In this document: piece by piece, positions 27,012 to 35,453 of the stretch
Layout of the letters: each line of letters begins with the position of its first letter
Numbering within the stretch: position 1 is the stretch's first letter
From: Christiangramia forsetii KT0803
GTDB lineage: Bacteria > Bacteroidota > Bacteroidia > Flavobacteriales > Flavobacteriaceae
Assembly: GCF_000060345.1 (NCBI RefSeq)
Contig: NC_008571.1
Span: forward strand, 3,476,501-3,540,500
DNA: 64,000 nucleotides
Direction of reading: 5' to 3'
Notes under the pieces: model-generated
The model's input: the letters and a program-made list of their open reading frames with translations, nothing else
Databases searched by the model: none
Told to the model about the DNA's origin: nothing
Translations under genes and position numbers: made by a program

Positions 27012-27038
27012 TGTTTTCTATAATAATGGTTACATTTG
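27011..27038 (+). promoter_or_regulatory. Promoter of pdxA (TTG / TACATTTG)
   Basis: TTG at 27011-27013 and an exact -7 box TACATTTG at 27031-27038, 17 bp apart, lie 35 bp before the pdxA ATG. The -33 element overlaps the first codon of the divergent ribE gene. Confidence 0.5.
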
Positions 27039-27072
27039 TGTGTAAAATTAAAATATTATATCGGGAAAGTTT

Positions 27073-28119
27073 ATGAAACAAAGCGAAATGATCAAATTGG
27101 GAATCAGCATTGGAGATTTGAATGGCATTGGAAGTGAGATTGTGCTTAAGACATTTGATGATTCCAGAATGCTGGATTTTTGCACCCCGATTATCTTTGC
27201 ATCGTCAAAAATTCTCAATTTTTTAAAAAAGCATTATAAGCTCTCCATGCATTTTCAGGGGATAGACCATCCGTCTAATGCGATAGATGGAAAAGTAAAT
27301 GTGGTAAATGTTTGGAAAGAAAATGTCAATATTAATTTTGGCGAGGAAGATGTGAAAATAGGGGATTATGCATTCCGCTCTCTGGAAGCAGCTACTATTG
27401 CTCTAAAAAAAGATGAAATCGATGTATTGGTGACAGCTCCAATTAATAAAGCAACGATACAATCTGATAAATTCAAATTTCCAGGTCATACAGATTACCT
27501 TGCACAAGAGCTGGGTGGAGAAAGTCTCATGTTTATGATCACAGATAACCTGAAAATTGGTTTATTAACAGATCATGTTGCACTTAAAGATATAGCTTCG
27601 GTGATTACTCCTGAATTGATTGAAAAGAAAATTAAAACTATTCAGAAAACCTTAAAGCAGGATTTTAGAGTTCAGAAACCAAAAATTGCTGTTTTAGGAA
27701 TTAATCCACATAGTGGAGATAACGGGGTAATAGGTAAGGAGGATGAGGAAATATTAAAACCTACTATTCAAAAGATACGGGATAAAGGAGACCTTGTCTT
27801 TGGGCCATATTCAGCAGATAGCTTTTTTGGATCCAAGAACTACAAGAATTTTGATGCCGTAGTCGCCTCTTATCACGACCAGGGATTAATACCGTTTAAA
27901 ACCCTTTCTTTTGGGATGGGAGTTAATTTTACTGCGGGACTAACAAAGGTGAGAACGTCGCCAGACCATGGTACCGCTTTTGAGATCGCCGGAAAGAATG
28001 AAGCTAATATCAATTCATTTAAGGAAGCTGTATTTAAAGGAATCGAGATATATAAGGCTCGGGAAGAATATAAAGTTTTGACCGAAAATCCGTTGAAGAA
28101 ACAAGGCAAGAAGATATAA
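27073..28119 (+). CDS. pdxA: 4-hydroxythreonine-4-phosphate dehydrogenase
   Basis: A 348-residue metal-dependent dehydrogenase of pyridoxal-phosphate synthesis. Motifs: GISIGDLNGIGSEI at the N-terminus, TAPINKATI, the metal-binding His in FPGHTDYLAQ, INPHSGDNG, and YHDQGLIPFKTL with a further His ligand, then RTSPDHGTAFEIAGK. Length normal. In Bacteroidota it commonly precedes the DUF177-rpmF-fabH block, as here, though an internal -7 box suggests that block has its own promoter. Confidence 0.95.
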   Translation: MKQSEMIKLGISIGDLNGIGSEIVLKTFDDSRMLDFCTPIIFASSKILNFLKKHYKLSMHFQGIDHPSNAIDGKVNVVNVWKENVNINFGEEDVKIGDYAFRSLEAATIALKKDEIDVLVTAPINKATIQSDKFKFPGHTDYLAQELGGESLMFMITDNLKIGLLTDHVALKDIASVITPELIEKKIKTIQKTLKQDFRVQKPKIAVLGINPHSGDNGVIGKEDEEILKPTIQKIRDKGDLVFGPYSADSFFGSKNYKNFDAVVASYHDQGLIPFKTLSFGMGVNFTAGLTKVRTSPDHGTAFEIAGKNEANINSFKEAVFKGIEIYKAREEYKVLTENPLKKQGKKI

Positions 28120-28162
28120 ACAAAAATTTGTTTATAAAAAGTACATAATTGATTAATTTTTA

Positions 28163-28170
28163 TATCTTTG
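28163..28170 (+). promoter_or_regulatory. -7 box (TATCTTTG) upstream of DUF177-rpmF-fabH-accB-accC
   Basis: Exact TAnnTTTG match, 44 bp before the DUF177 ATG and 43 bp after the pdxA stop. It probably drives the fatty-acid-initiation block. Confidence 0.5.
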
Positions 28171-28214
28171 CACCCGCCTTTACGGAAACGTTGGGCACTC
28201 AAAACTGAGGAGAG

Positions 28215-28748
28215 ATGAGGAATTTAGCGGAGTTTACTATTCCTTTCAAGGGATTAAAACTTGGGAAACACCAGTTTGAGTATGAGTTAGATAACAGGTT
28301 CTTTGAACATTTTGAGTACGAGGAATTCAATAGTGCAGATGTAAAGATCGATCTATTGTTTGAGAAGAAAAGCACTATGATGGAGCTAACTTTTCGAGCA
28401 ACTGGAACAGTGAATGTCAATTGTGATCTTACTAATGAGCCATACGATCAGCCAATAGATAGTGAATTATTTCTGGTGATTAAATTTGGTGACGAGTTCA
28501 ACAACGAAGATGAAGATTTGCTCATATTGCCGCATGGTGATTATGAGGTTAATATTCAACAATATGTGTATGAATTGGTAGTACTTTCTGTACCACCTAA
28601 GAGAATTCATCCGGGAGTTGAAGATGGAACACTGGAATCTGAAGTACTTGATAAGCTAGAAGAGCTTAGTTTGAAAAATCAGAAAAAGAAGAAAGAGGAT
28701 GATATAGATCCTCGCTGGGACAAATTAAAAAATTTATTAAACGAATAA
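28215..28748 (+). CDS. YceD family protein (DUF177)
   Basis: A 177-residue DUF177/YceD protein. Recognisable parts are the central VNCDLTNEPYD region, the SVPPKRIHPG motif and the C-terminal IDPRWDKLKNLLNE. The family is almost always encoded directly before rpmF (13 bp here) and has been linked to 23S rRNA or L32 handling in other bacteria; its exact role in this phylum is not settled. A lysine-rich stretch (KNQKKKKEDD) precedes the end. Confidence 0.9.
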   Translation: MRNLAEFTIPFKGLKLGKHQFEYELDNRFFEHFEYEEFNSADVKIDLLFEKKSTMMELTFRATGTVNVNCDLTNEPYDQPIDSELFLVIKFGDEFNNEDEDLLILPHGDYEVNIQQYVYELVVLSVPPKRIHPGVEDGTLESEVLDKLEELSLKNQKKKKEDDIDPRWDKLKNLLNE

Positions 28749-28761
28749 TTAACAGGAAGCC

Positions 28762-28959
28762 ATGGCACATCCAAAGAGAAAAATCTCGAAAACCAGAAGA
28801 GATAAGAGAAGAACACATTATAAAGCTTCAGCTCCAAAAGTGGCTGTAGATGCTGTAACAGGTGAAGCACACTTGTATCACAGAGCTCACTGGCACGAAG
28901 GTAAACTATATTACCGAGGTCAGGTATTAATTGATAATACTGAAGAAGTAGAAGCATAG
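28762..28959 (+). CDS. rpmF: 50S ribosomal protein L32
   Basis: A 65-residue ribosomal protein beginning [21 protein letters not shown] with the [18 protein letters not shown] region. It lacks the zinc-binding cysteines of the C+ type, so this is a zinc-independent L32. It is followed by a terminator-like hairpin before fabH. Confidence 0.97.
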
Positions 28960-28988
28960 TCAAGGATTAAGAGCTTCAAAAATCACAG

Positions 28989-29015
28989 AAACTCTCACAT
29001 GGTGGGAGTTTTTTG
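28989..29015 (+). terminator. Hairpin after rpmF (attenuating terminator)
   Basis: AAACTCTCAC-ATGG-style stem: AACTCTCAC pairs with the GTGGGAGTT region and a T run follows. It may reduce read-through from rpmF into fabH, giving more L32 than FabH. Confidence 0.7.
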
Positions 29016-29138
29016 TTTTTAGTTGAATAAGTCCTAAAAAGACCTTAATTTGCACGCCGGTTATAATTAAATTTAGTACTTTTCTATGAAGATTAGACGC
29101 ATTTATGGATCGGCAAAGGGTGAATTAAATCCAATTTT

Positions 29139-30137
29139 ATGAATAAAATCACAGCAGCAATCACAGCTGTAGGTGGCTATGTGCCTGAAGATGTTTTGAC
29201 CAACGAAATGTTGGAAAAGATGGTTGATACAACAGATGAGTGGATCTTTAGCAGAACAGGAATTAAAGAAAGACGTATTCTCAAAGATCCTGACAAAGGG
29301 ACTTCATATTTAGCAATTCAGGCTGCAAAAGAAATTCTTCGAAAAACAGATCTGGATCCCAAAGAAATAGATCTTATTATCCTGGGGACAGTCTCTCCCG
29401 ATATGCCAGTAGCTGCTACTGGGGTTCATGTCGCAACCGAGATTGGCGCAACTAACGCATTTTCTTATGATTTGCAGGCAGCGTGTTCCAGTTTTTTATA
29501 TGGAATGTCTACCGGCGCAGCTTATATTGAATCTGGGCGCTACAAAAAAGTTCTTGTAATTGGTGCCGATAAGATGTCATCTATCATTGATTATACAGAT
29601 CGTACCACCTGTATTATTTTCGGAGATGGAGCAGGAGCAGTTCTTATGGAACCAAATGAAGAAGGTTTAGGTCTTCAGGATGAAATTTTACGTTGCGATT
29701 CTATTGGTAGAAATTCTCTCAAAATCGCTGCCGGAGGATCCCTTATACCACCAACTAAAGAAACAATAGAGCAAAAACTTCATTACGTTAGACAGGACGG
29801 GAAAACTGTATTCAAATTTGCGGTTTCCAACATGGCAGACGTCAGCGAAGAGATCATGAAAAAGAATAATCTTACGAATGAGGATGTAAACTGGCTGGTA
29901 GCTCATCAGGCAAATAAGCGTATTATAGATGCCACCGCCAATAGAATGAACCTTACTGATGAAGATAAAGTATTGATGAATATCCAGAGGTATGGAAACA
30001 CCACTGCCGCAACCCTGCCTTTATTATTAAGTGATTACGAAAAGAAATTTAAAAAAGGAGATAATTTAATATTTGCCTCTTTTGGGGGTGGCTTCACATG
30101 GGGAGCTACTTACCTTAAATGGGCTTATAACTCATAA
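29139..30137 (+). CDS. fabH: Beta-ketoacyl-ACP synthase III
   Basis: A 332-residue thiolase-fold enzyme that starts fatty acid chains by joining an acyl-CoA to malonyl-ACP. The triad is complete: C116 in QAACSSFL, H256 in VAHQANKR and N287 in YGNTTAA. Normal length. It lies in the DUF177-rpmF-fabH-accB-accC block; plsX, often found before fabH in other phyla, is absent here. Confidence 0.96.
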   Translation: MNKITAAITAVGGYVPEDVLTNEMLEKMVDTTDEWIFSRTGIKERRILKDPDKGTSYLAIQAAKEILRKTDLDPKEIDLIILGTVSPDMPVAATGVHVATEIGATNAFSYDLQAACSSFLYGMSTGAAYIESGRYKKVLVIGADKMSSIIDYTDRTTCIIFGDGAGAVLMEPNEEGLGLQDEILRCDSIGRNSLKIAAGGSLIPPTKETIEQKLHYVRQDGKTVFKFAVSNMADVSEEIMKKNNLTNEDVNWLVAHQANKRIIDATANRMNLTDEDKVLMNIQRYGNTTAATLPLLLSDYEKKFKKGDNLIFASFGGGFTWGATYLKWAYNS

Positions 30138-30155
30138 AAACCAACACCAATTATT

Positions 30156-30662
30156 ATGGATTTAAAGGAAATTCAGAATCTGATAAAATTTGTAGCCAAA
30201 TCTGGCGCAAGTGAGGTAAAACTGGAAACAGGAGATGTTAAAATTACCATTAGAACAGGTTCAGACGAAAAGGAAACTACCATAGTACAGCAGGTTCCGG
30301 TAGGAGGACAACAACAAATGCCTCAAATGCCGGCTCAGCAGCCACAACAACAGGCTCCTGCACAGCAGGAAAGTGCTCCTCAGCAGGATTCAAAAGACGC
30401 TGCAGCTGAAGACAACTCAAAATATATTACGGTAAAGTCTCCAATTATTGGTACTTTCTATAGAAAACCTTCTCCAGACAAACCTACTTTTGCTGAAGTT
30501 GGGGATACCATTAAAGAGGGGGATGTACTTTGTATCATTGAAGCGATGAAACTTTTCAACGAGATTGAAAGTGAAGTTTCAGGAAAGATCGTAAAAGTAC
30601 TTGTTGAAGATTCTTCTCCGGTAGAATTTGATCAACCTTTATTCTTAGTAGATCCGTCATAA
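30156..30662 (+). CDS. accB: Biotin carboxyl carrier protein of acetyl-CoA carboxylase
   Basis: A 168-residue protein with an N-terminal helical part, a Gln/Pro-rich flexible linker at about 50-75, and a biotinyl domain with the biotin site K132 in [12 protein letters not shown]. It carries CO2 between biotin carboxylase and carboxyltransferase. The partner accC follows after 65 bp; the carboxyltransferase genes are elsewhere. Confidence 0.96.
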   Translation: MDLKEIQNLIKFVAKSGASEVKLETGDVKITIRTGSDEKETTIVQQVPVGGQQQMPQMPAQQPQQQAPAQQESAPQQDSKDAAAEDNSKYITVKSPIIGTFYRKPSPDKPTFAEVGDTIKEGDVLCIIEAMKLFNEIESEVSGKIVKVLVEDSSPVEFDQPLFLVDPS

Positions 30663-30727
30663 ATTACTGCCCGTTTTAACAACTGCAAGCCCTTTTCTGG
30701 GCTTCAGAACTTTAAAAGCAACTAGGT

Positions 30728-32083
30728 ATGTTTAAAAAAATATTGATTGCCAACAGAGGGGAAATCGCATTACGCGTGATTCGTACCTGTAAAGAAATGG
30801 GGATTAAAACGGTTGCGGTATATTCTACTGCCGACGCTGAAAGTCTGCACGTAAGATTTGCTGATGAAGCCGTTTGTATAGGTCCCGCACCAAGTAACCT
30901 TTCTTACCTCAAAATATCGAATATCATTGCTGCTGCAGAAATTACTAATGCAGACGCAATACATCCGGGATATGGATTCCTGTCTGAAAATGCCAAATTT
31001 TCAAAAATATGTGAAGAGCACGAGATTAAATTCATCGGTGCTTCCCCAGATATGATCGCGAAAATGGGAGATAAGGCAACTGCCAAAGCTACAATGAGAG
31101 CTGCAGGTGTACCTTGTGTTCCGGGATCTGAAGGAATTATAAAAGATTTTAAGGAATGCCAAAAACTGGCAAAAGAGGTAGGTTATCCTGTTATGCTCAA
31201 AGCTACCGCCGGTGGTGGAGGTAAAGGAATGCGTGCTGTTTGGAAAGAAGAAGAACTTGAACCAGCCTGGGAATCTGCAAGAAAAGAAGCGGATGCTTCT
31301 TTCGGGAATGATGGGATGTACATGGAAAAGCTTATTGAAGAGCCTCGCCATATCGAAATCCAGATCGTTGGAGACAGCAGTGGAAAAGCATGTCACCTTT
31401 CTGAAAGGGATTGTTCTGTACAACGCCGTCACCAAAAATTAACCGAAGAAACACCCTCTCCATTCATGACGGATACCCTCCGTAAAAAGATGGGAGATGC
31501 GGCTGTAAAAGCAGCTGAATATATTAAATATGAAGGTGCCGGAACGGTAGAATTTCTTGTAGATAAACATAGAAATTTCTATTTCATGGAAATGAATACC
31601 CGTATCCAGGTGGAACACCCTATTACCGAACAGGTGATAGATTACGATCTAATTAGAGAGCAAATTCTGGTTGCTTCTGGGGTGCCAATTTCAGGAAAAA
31701 ATTATTTTCCGCAGTTACATTCCATAGAATGTAGAATTAATGCGGAAGATCCTTTTCATAATTTCCGTCCTTCCCCAGGGAAGATCACGAATCTTCATGC
31801 ACCTGGAGGACACGGAGTTCGTATAGACACTCATGTGTATAGCGGTTATATAATTCCGCCAAACTATGATTCTATGATCGCTAAACTAATCACTACTGCT
31901 CAAACAAGAGAAGAAGCGATCAGTAAGATGAAGCGTGCATTGGACGAATTTGTGATTGAAGGAGTTAAAACCACCATTCCTTTTCATCGTCAGTTGATGG
32001 ATCATCCAGATTATGTAGAAGGAAATTATACTACAAAATTCATGGAGGATTTCAAGATGAAACCTCTGGAAGAAGATTCTTAA
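30728..32083 (+). CDS. accC: Acetyl-CoA carboxylase biotin carboxylase subunit
   Basis: A 451-residue ATP-grasp enzyme that carboxylates biotin on AccB. The start [21 protein letters not shown], the glycine-rich ATP loop [24 protein letters not shown], and the catalytic [16 protein letters not shown] stretch are all present. Normal length. A strong terminator follows. Confidence 0.97.
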   Translation: MFKKILIANRGEIALRVIRTCKEMGIKTVAVYSTADAESLHVRFADEAVCIGPAPSNLSYLKISNIIAAAEITNADAIHPGYGFLSENAKFSKICEEHEIKFIGASPDMIAKMGDKATAKATMRAAGVPCVPGSEGIIKDFKECQKLAKEVGYPVMLKATAGGGGKGMRAVWKEEELEPAWESARKEADASFGNDGMYMEKLIEEPRHIEIQIVGDSSGKACHLSERDCSVQRRHQKLTEETPSPFMTDTLRKKMGDAAVKAAEYIKYEGAGTVEFLVDKHRNFYFMEMNTRIQVEHPITEQVIDYDLIREQILVASGVPISGKNYFPQLHSIECRINAEDPFHNFRPSPGKITNLHAPGGHGVRIDTHVYSGYIIPPNYDSMIAKLITTAQTREEAISKMKRALDEFVIEGVKTTIPFHRQLMDHPDYVEGNYTTKFMEDFKMKPLEEDS

Positions 32084-32104
32084 AGGAGCTTTAAGATAAA
32101 ATTC

Positions 32105-32141
32105 AAACCTCGCAGGCTTTTAAAACCTGCGAGGTTTTTTT
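32105..32141 (+). terminator. Intrinsic terminator after accC
   Basis: A perfect 12-bp stem AAACCTCGCAGG/CCTGCGAGGTTT with a CTTTTAAAAC-type loop, then a T run. It ends the fabH-accB-accC block and lies just before the FAD oxidoreductase gene. Confidence 0.88.
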
Positions 32142-32172
32142 GTACATTCAGATTTTGAAAAAATTATCGCTT

Positions 32173-33294
32173 ATGAATTTTTCCTTCTGGGAAACAGATT
32201 CCTGGTTTTCGGATATTGATTATTGTATTGTTGGCAGTGGAATTACCGGGCTTAATTGTGCACTAAGAATAAAGCAACAGCAACCCAATTCAAAAGTGAT
32301 CATGCTCGAAAAAGGGATGCTGCCGGAAGGAGCTAGTACTAAAAATGCCGGATTCGCCTGTTTCGGAAGTATTTCAGAGATTCTGGACGATCTTAACACA
32401 CATTCTAAGCATGAGGTTGTAAGATTAGTTGAAAAGCGCAAAAAAGGTCTTGAATTGCTTCGGAATAATTTAGGGGATGAGATCATAGATTATCAACAAA
32501 ATGGAGGTTACGAATTGTTTACAGAGGCAGACGAGGAGCTTTATAAACAATGCCTTGAAAGAATTCCTGAAGTAAATGAAATTTTAAAACCAGTTTTTGA
32601 TAAGGAGGTATTTGAGAAATCGAGGAATAAGTTTGGTTTTAAAAAGATTCAACAAGATCTTATTTTCAATAAATTCGAAGGACAGATTGATACTGGAAAG
32701 ATGATGACCGCCTTAGTGAAAAAGGCCATTACTAAAGAGATTCGTATTCTTAATGGAGTAGAAGTTGAATCATTTGAAGAAATTGGTAGTAGAATTTCCA
32801 TAACAACCAATAAATTCAATTTTCAATCAAAAAAGCTCATTATTGCTACCAATGGTTTTGCTTCCAGATTGGGAATAGAGCAGGTCAAACCGGCCAGAGC
32901 TCAGGTTTTAGTTACAAAACCGATTAAAGATATTCCATTCAAAGGGACTTTTCATTTAGATAAAGGCTATTATTATTTCCGTAATATTGGGAATAGAGTA
33001 TTGTTTGGTGGTGGTAGAAACCTGGATTTTGAGACCGAAGAAACCGATAAATCCGGTCTAACAGGTATTATTCAGAATAGACTTAAAGAGCTCTTAAAAA
33101 CCTGTGTGTTACCTGAAATAGATTTTGAGATCCAGCAATCCTGGAGCGGAATTATGGGGGTTGGAGATCAAAAAAAACCAATTATCAGGGAAATTTCAAA
33201 TAATATATACTGCGGTGTACGCCTTGGCGGAATGGGAATTGCCATTGGAAGTATGGTAGGGAAAGAATTAGCAGATCTAGCATTAAAATCATGA
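32173..33294 (+). CDS. FAD-dependent oxidoreductase (DAO family)
   Basis: A 373-residue glycine/D-amino-acid-oxidase-like flavoprotein. The N-terminal dinucleotide fold reads YCIVGSGITGLNCALR, followed by the ATG-box-like stretch IIATNGFAS and a C-terminal GVRLGGMGIAIG flavin motif. The substrate is unknown. I chose the ATG at 32173 (MNFSFWETDSWFS); an upstream TTG in frame lies inside the accC terminator. Its TGA overlaps the mtgA start (ATGA), so it is translationally coupled with a murein glycosyltransferase; whether they share a pathway is unclear. Confidence 0.88.
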   Translation: MNFSFWETDSWFSDIDYCIVGSGITGLNCALRIKQQQPNSKVIMLEKGMLPEGASTKNAGFACFGSISEILDDLNTHSKHEVVRLVEKRKKGLELLRNNLGDEIIDYQQNGGYELFTEADEELYKQCLERIPEVNEILKPVFDKEVFEKSRNKFGFKKIQQDLIFNKFEGQIDTGKMMTALVKKAITKEIRILNGVEVESFEEIGSRISITTNKFNFQSKKLIIATNGFASRLGIEQVKPARAQVLVTKPIKDIPFKGTFHLDKGYYYFRNIGNRVLFGGGRNLDFETEETDKSGLTGIIQNRLKELLKTCVLPEIDFEIQQSWSGIMGVGDQKKPIIREISNNIYCGVRLGGMGIAIGSMVGKELADLALKS

Positions 33295-33962
33295 TAAAAA
33301 AAATATTCAGATTCATTTTCAAGGTCTTATTGGGGCTTTTTCTTTTTAGCGTTTTTATCGTCGTAGTGTATAAATGGGTGCCCGTTCCATTTACACCTTT
33401 AATGGCAATAAGGTACTTTGAGAATCCTGAAGAGTCGGTTGAACACGACTGGGTGCATATGGAAGATATTTCCAGACATCTTCAACTTGCCGTAATTGCC
33501 AGTGAAGATCAAAATTTTGCCAATCATAGTGGTTTCGATTTTAAGGCTATAGAAAAAGCAATGGAGGACAATCGCTCTGGGAGAAAGATTCGAGGAGCCT
33601 CCACAATTTCTCAACAAACTGCAAAAAATGTGTTTCTCTGGCCTAGCCGAACATGGTTTAGGAAAGGGATGGAAGCATATTTCACATTTTTAATCGAGAT
33701 CATTTGGACCAAAGAAAGAATATTGGAGGTTTATTTAAATAGTATAGAAATGGGGAAAGGGGTTTATGGAGCCCAGGCGGCCGCTCAGCACTGGTTTAAA
33801 AAAGATGCTGAAACTCTTAATCCCTACGAAGCGGCGGCGATTGCGGCAGTATTACCAAATCCAAGACAATATAGAGCTAATCCTGCTTCAAGTTTTATTC
33901 AGGGAAGGAAAAACTGGATCGTGAGGCAGATGCAGAATTATGGTAAATTTATACTTGATTAA
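33291..33962 (+). CDS. mtgA: Monofunctional peptidoglycan glycosyltransferase
   Basis: A 223-residue GT51 enzyme with one N-terminal membrane anchor (about 8-27) that polymerises lipid II into glycan strands. The catalytic motifs are intact: ASEDQNFANHSGFD with the catalytic Glu, RGASTISQQTAKNVFLW, KERILEVYLNSIEMGKGVYGA and the AAIAAVLPNPRQY stretch. No transpeptidase domain, as expected for MtgA. It is coupled on both sides: ATGA with the oxidoreductase and a one-base overlap with the next gene. Confidence 0.95.
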   Translation: MIKKIFRFIFKVLLGLFLFSVFIVVVYKWVPVPFTPLMAIRYFENPEESVEHDWVHMEDISRHLQLAVIASEDQNFANHSGFDFKAIEKAMEDNRSGRKIRGASTISQQTAKNVFLWPSRTWFRKGMEAYFTFLIEIIWTKERILEVYLNSIEMGKGVYGAQAAAQHWFKKDAETLNPYEAAAIAAVLPNPRQYRANPASSFIQGRKNWIVRQMQNYGKFILD

Positions 33963-34417
33963 TGGAAGACTTAACCCGTATTGAACTAATTCAGGATTGC
34001 CGGGAATATCTGAACAAACGAATTGCTGTTGTTCAAAAAGCTATGAATGGCCTTAAGGAAGACCTGGAAAATGAGTCTAAAAGCAGTGCCGGTGATAAAT
34101 ATGAAACCGGCAGGGAAATGATCAATATTGAATGGAATAAATTGACTGTTCAGATGAACGAATATGAGCGTTTGTCGCAAATTCTAAAAAGGATCGAAGA
34201 TCATAAACCTACAGATAAAGTGGTTTTAGGAAGTGTAGTAATGACAAATGCGGCGAACTATTTTATCTCCATCCCGGCGGGAGAAATTAAGGCAGCAAAT
34301 CAAAAATGTTATGCGGTAGGGGTTAAAGCTCCTATTTCACAGCAACTTCTTGGAAAAGAAGAAGGAGATCAATTCACAATAAATGGAAAGGATTTCAGAA
34401 TCCTGGATATTATTTAA
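33962..34417 (+). CDS. GreA/GreB-like small protein (commonly mislabelled 3-oxoacyl-ACP synthase)
   Basis: A 151-residue protein with a predicted N-terminal helical coiled coil (about 1-80), containing the conserved NESKSSAGDKYETGREM stretch at the helical turn, and a C-terminal beta domain with VVLGSVVMTN and LGKEEGDQFTINGKDFRI. That two-part plan is that of transcript-cleavage factors GreA/GreB and the Rnk group, and the C-terminal G-G-F pattern matches the FKBP-like domain. I recall homologues in this phylum being named 3-oxoacyl-ACP synthase, which the sequence does not support. It starts one base inside mtgA. Function unproven. Confidence 0.7.
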   Translation: MEDLTRIELIQDCREYLNKRIAVVQKAMNGLKEDLENESKSSAGDKYETGREMINIEWNKLTVQMNEYERLSQILKRIEDHKPTDKVVLGSVVMTNAANYFISIPAGEIKAANQKCYAVGVKAPISQQLLGKEEGDQFTINGKDFRILDII

Positions 34418-35378
34418 GTCGTTTTTGAATTAGATCTTCTGAAATCTTGAGTTTTATTTTCTTTCCGGGAGTTATCTCTTTTTTATGATCCACAAGAATT
34501 TTCTCTCCATTTAAACCTGCTTCTATCAGATAATTCTCTCCTTTGAAATAGGTCTTTATCACTTCGGCTTCAATTTCTGAAGAGCCTGTGATCTTTATTT
34601 CATGAGGATATAGAATTACTCGTTTTCGGCTGGATTCTTTCTTCCGAAGGTTTTTCAGCATTACATGGTTCACATCCCCGAAGAGCGAAGCCACATATTT
34701 ATTGGGCGGATTTTGATATAATTCTTCCGGAGTCCCATCAGCATAAATGCGGGTGTTTTTTAAAACAAAGGTCCTGTCGGCAAACGATAGCGCATCGGTA
34801 CTATCGTGCGTAGCGATCATACAGGTAATATTCTTTTCTTTTAGATATGAAAATAGTCGTCTTCTTAAATTATTTTTTCTGAAGTGATCTATATGGCTAA
34901 AAGGCTCATCTAACAAGATTATTTCCGGCTCTTTTGCCAATGCTCTTGCCAAAGCGATGCGTTGCTGTTGGCCGCCGCTTAATAATTTCGCTTTTTTATC
35001 GGCAAGATCTTCCATTTCCACAACCTCAAGCAATTCCTTAATTCTACGTTTCTTTTTAATAGGGTAGAAGTTGCTAAGGTGCTTTCCCACATTCTCTGCT
35101 GCGGTTAATGGGAGCATTAGATCAAAATCCTGTGCCAGATATTTGATAAAGGGTTCTCCGGGAACGAGGTTGAAATTTGGTCCTAGCAGTTCTTTGTTTC
35201 CCCAATAAATTTCCCCTTCTGTATGTAAAAGACCGTAAATTAGCTTTAATAAAGTGCTTTTTCCACAGCCACTCTGGCCAATAATAGAAACATTCTCACC
35301 TTTTTCCAGTGTAAAGCTAATATTCTTTAAAACGGGATCTTTGTCGTAAGCGAAGGATACATTTTCAAGTTTCAGCAT
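34410..35378 (-). CDS. ABC transporter ATP-binding protein with C-terminal TOBE-like domain
   Basis: A 322-residue ATPase. Walker A GQSGCGKSTLL, Q-loop QDF, signature LLSGGQQQRIALARAL, Walker B IILLDEPFSHID and the switch His in ATHDSTDAL are all present. The C-terminal ~90 residues resemble a TOBE regulatory/substrate-sensing domain, so the gene belongs with importer ATPases of the spermidine/iron/molybdate type. No permease or binding protein is adjacent, so the substrate is unknown. The 3' end overlaps the convergent Gre-like gene by 8 bp. Confidence 0.9.
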   Translation of the reverse strand: MLKLENVSFAYDKDPVLKNISFTLEKGENVSIIGQSGCGKSTLLKLIYGLLHTEGEIYWGNKELLGPNFNLVPGEPFIKYLAQDFDLMLPLTAAENVGKHLSNFYPIKKKRRIKELLEVVEMEDLADKKAKLLSGGQQQRIALARALAKEPEIILLDEPFSHIDHFRKNNLRRRLFSYLKEKNITCMIATHDSTDALSFADRTFVLKNTRIYADGTPEELYQNPPNKYVASLFGDVNHVMLKNLRKKESSRKRVILYPHEIKITGSSEIEAEVIKTYFKGENYLIEAGLNGEKILVDHKKEITPGKKIKLKISEDLIQKRLK

Positions 35379-35397
35379 AAGTATTTATAAGTTAAAA

Positions 35398-35428
35398 TAA
35401 AAAAAGCGCAGAACATAATCCGCGCTTT
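35398..35428 (-). terminator. Intrinsic terminator of the prolyl oligopeptidase gene
   Basis: Stem AAAGCGC/GCGCTTT (35403-35409 and 35422-35428) with the A run at 35398-35405, which is the T tract on the minus strand. It ends transcription coming from 37613. Confidence 0.75.
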
Positions 35429-35453
35429 AACTTTTAAAGTGATAATAGCTGTT

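Noticed and set aside
26424-27072. FMN riboswitch upstream of riboflavin synthase
   Set aside because: The 61-bp gap to pdxA is too short and shows none of the conserved riboswitch stems.
29086-29142. 18-codon frame ending in the fabH start (ATGA overlap)
   Set aside because: Too short, no recognisable feature, and fabH itself has a good start; could be a leader peptide but unsupported.
33962-34417. Naming this gene a 3-oxoacyl-ACP synthase
   Set aside because: It has no thiolase fold, no catalytic Cys and only 151 residues; the Gre-like plan fits better.
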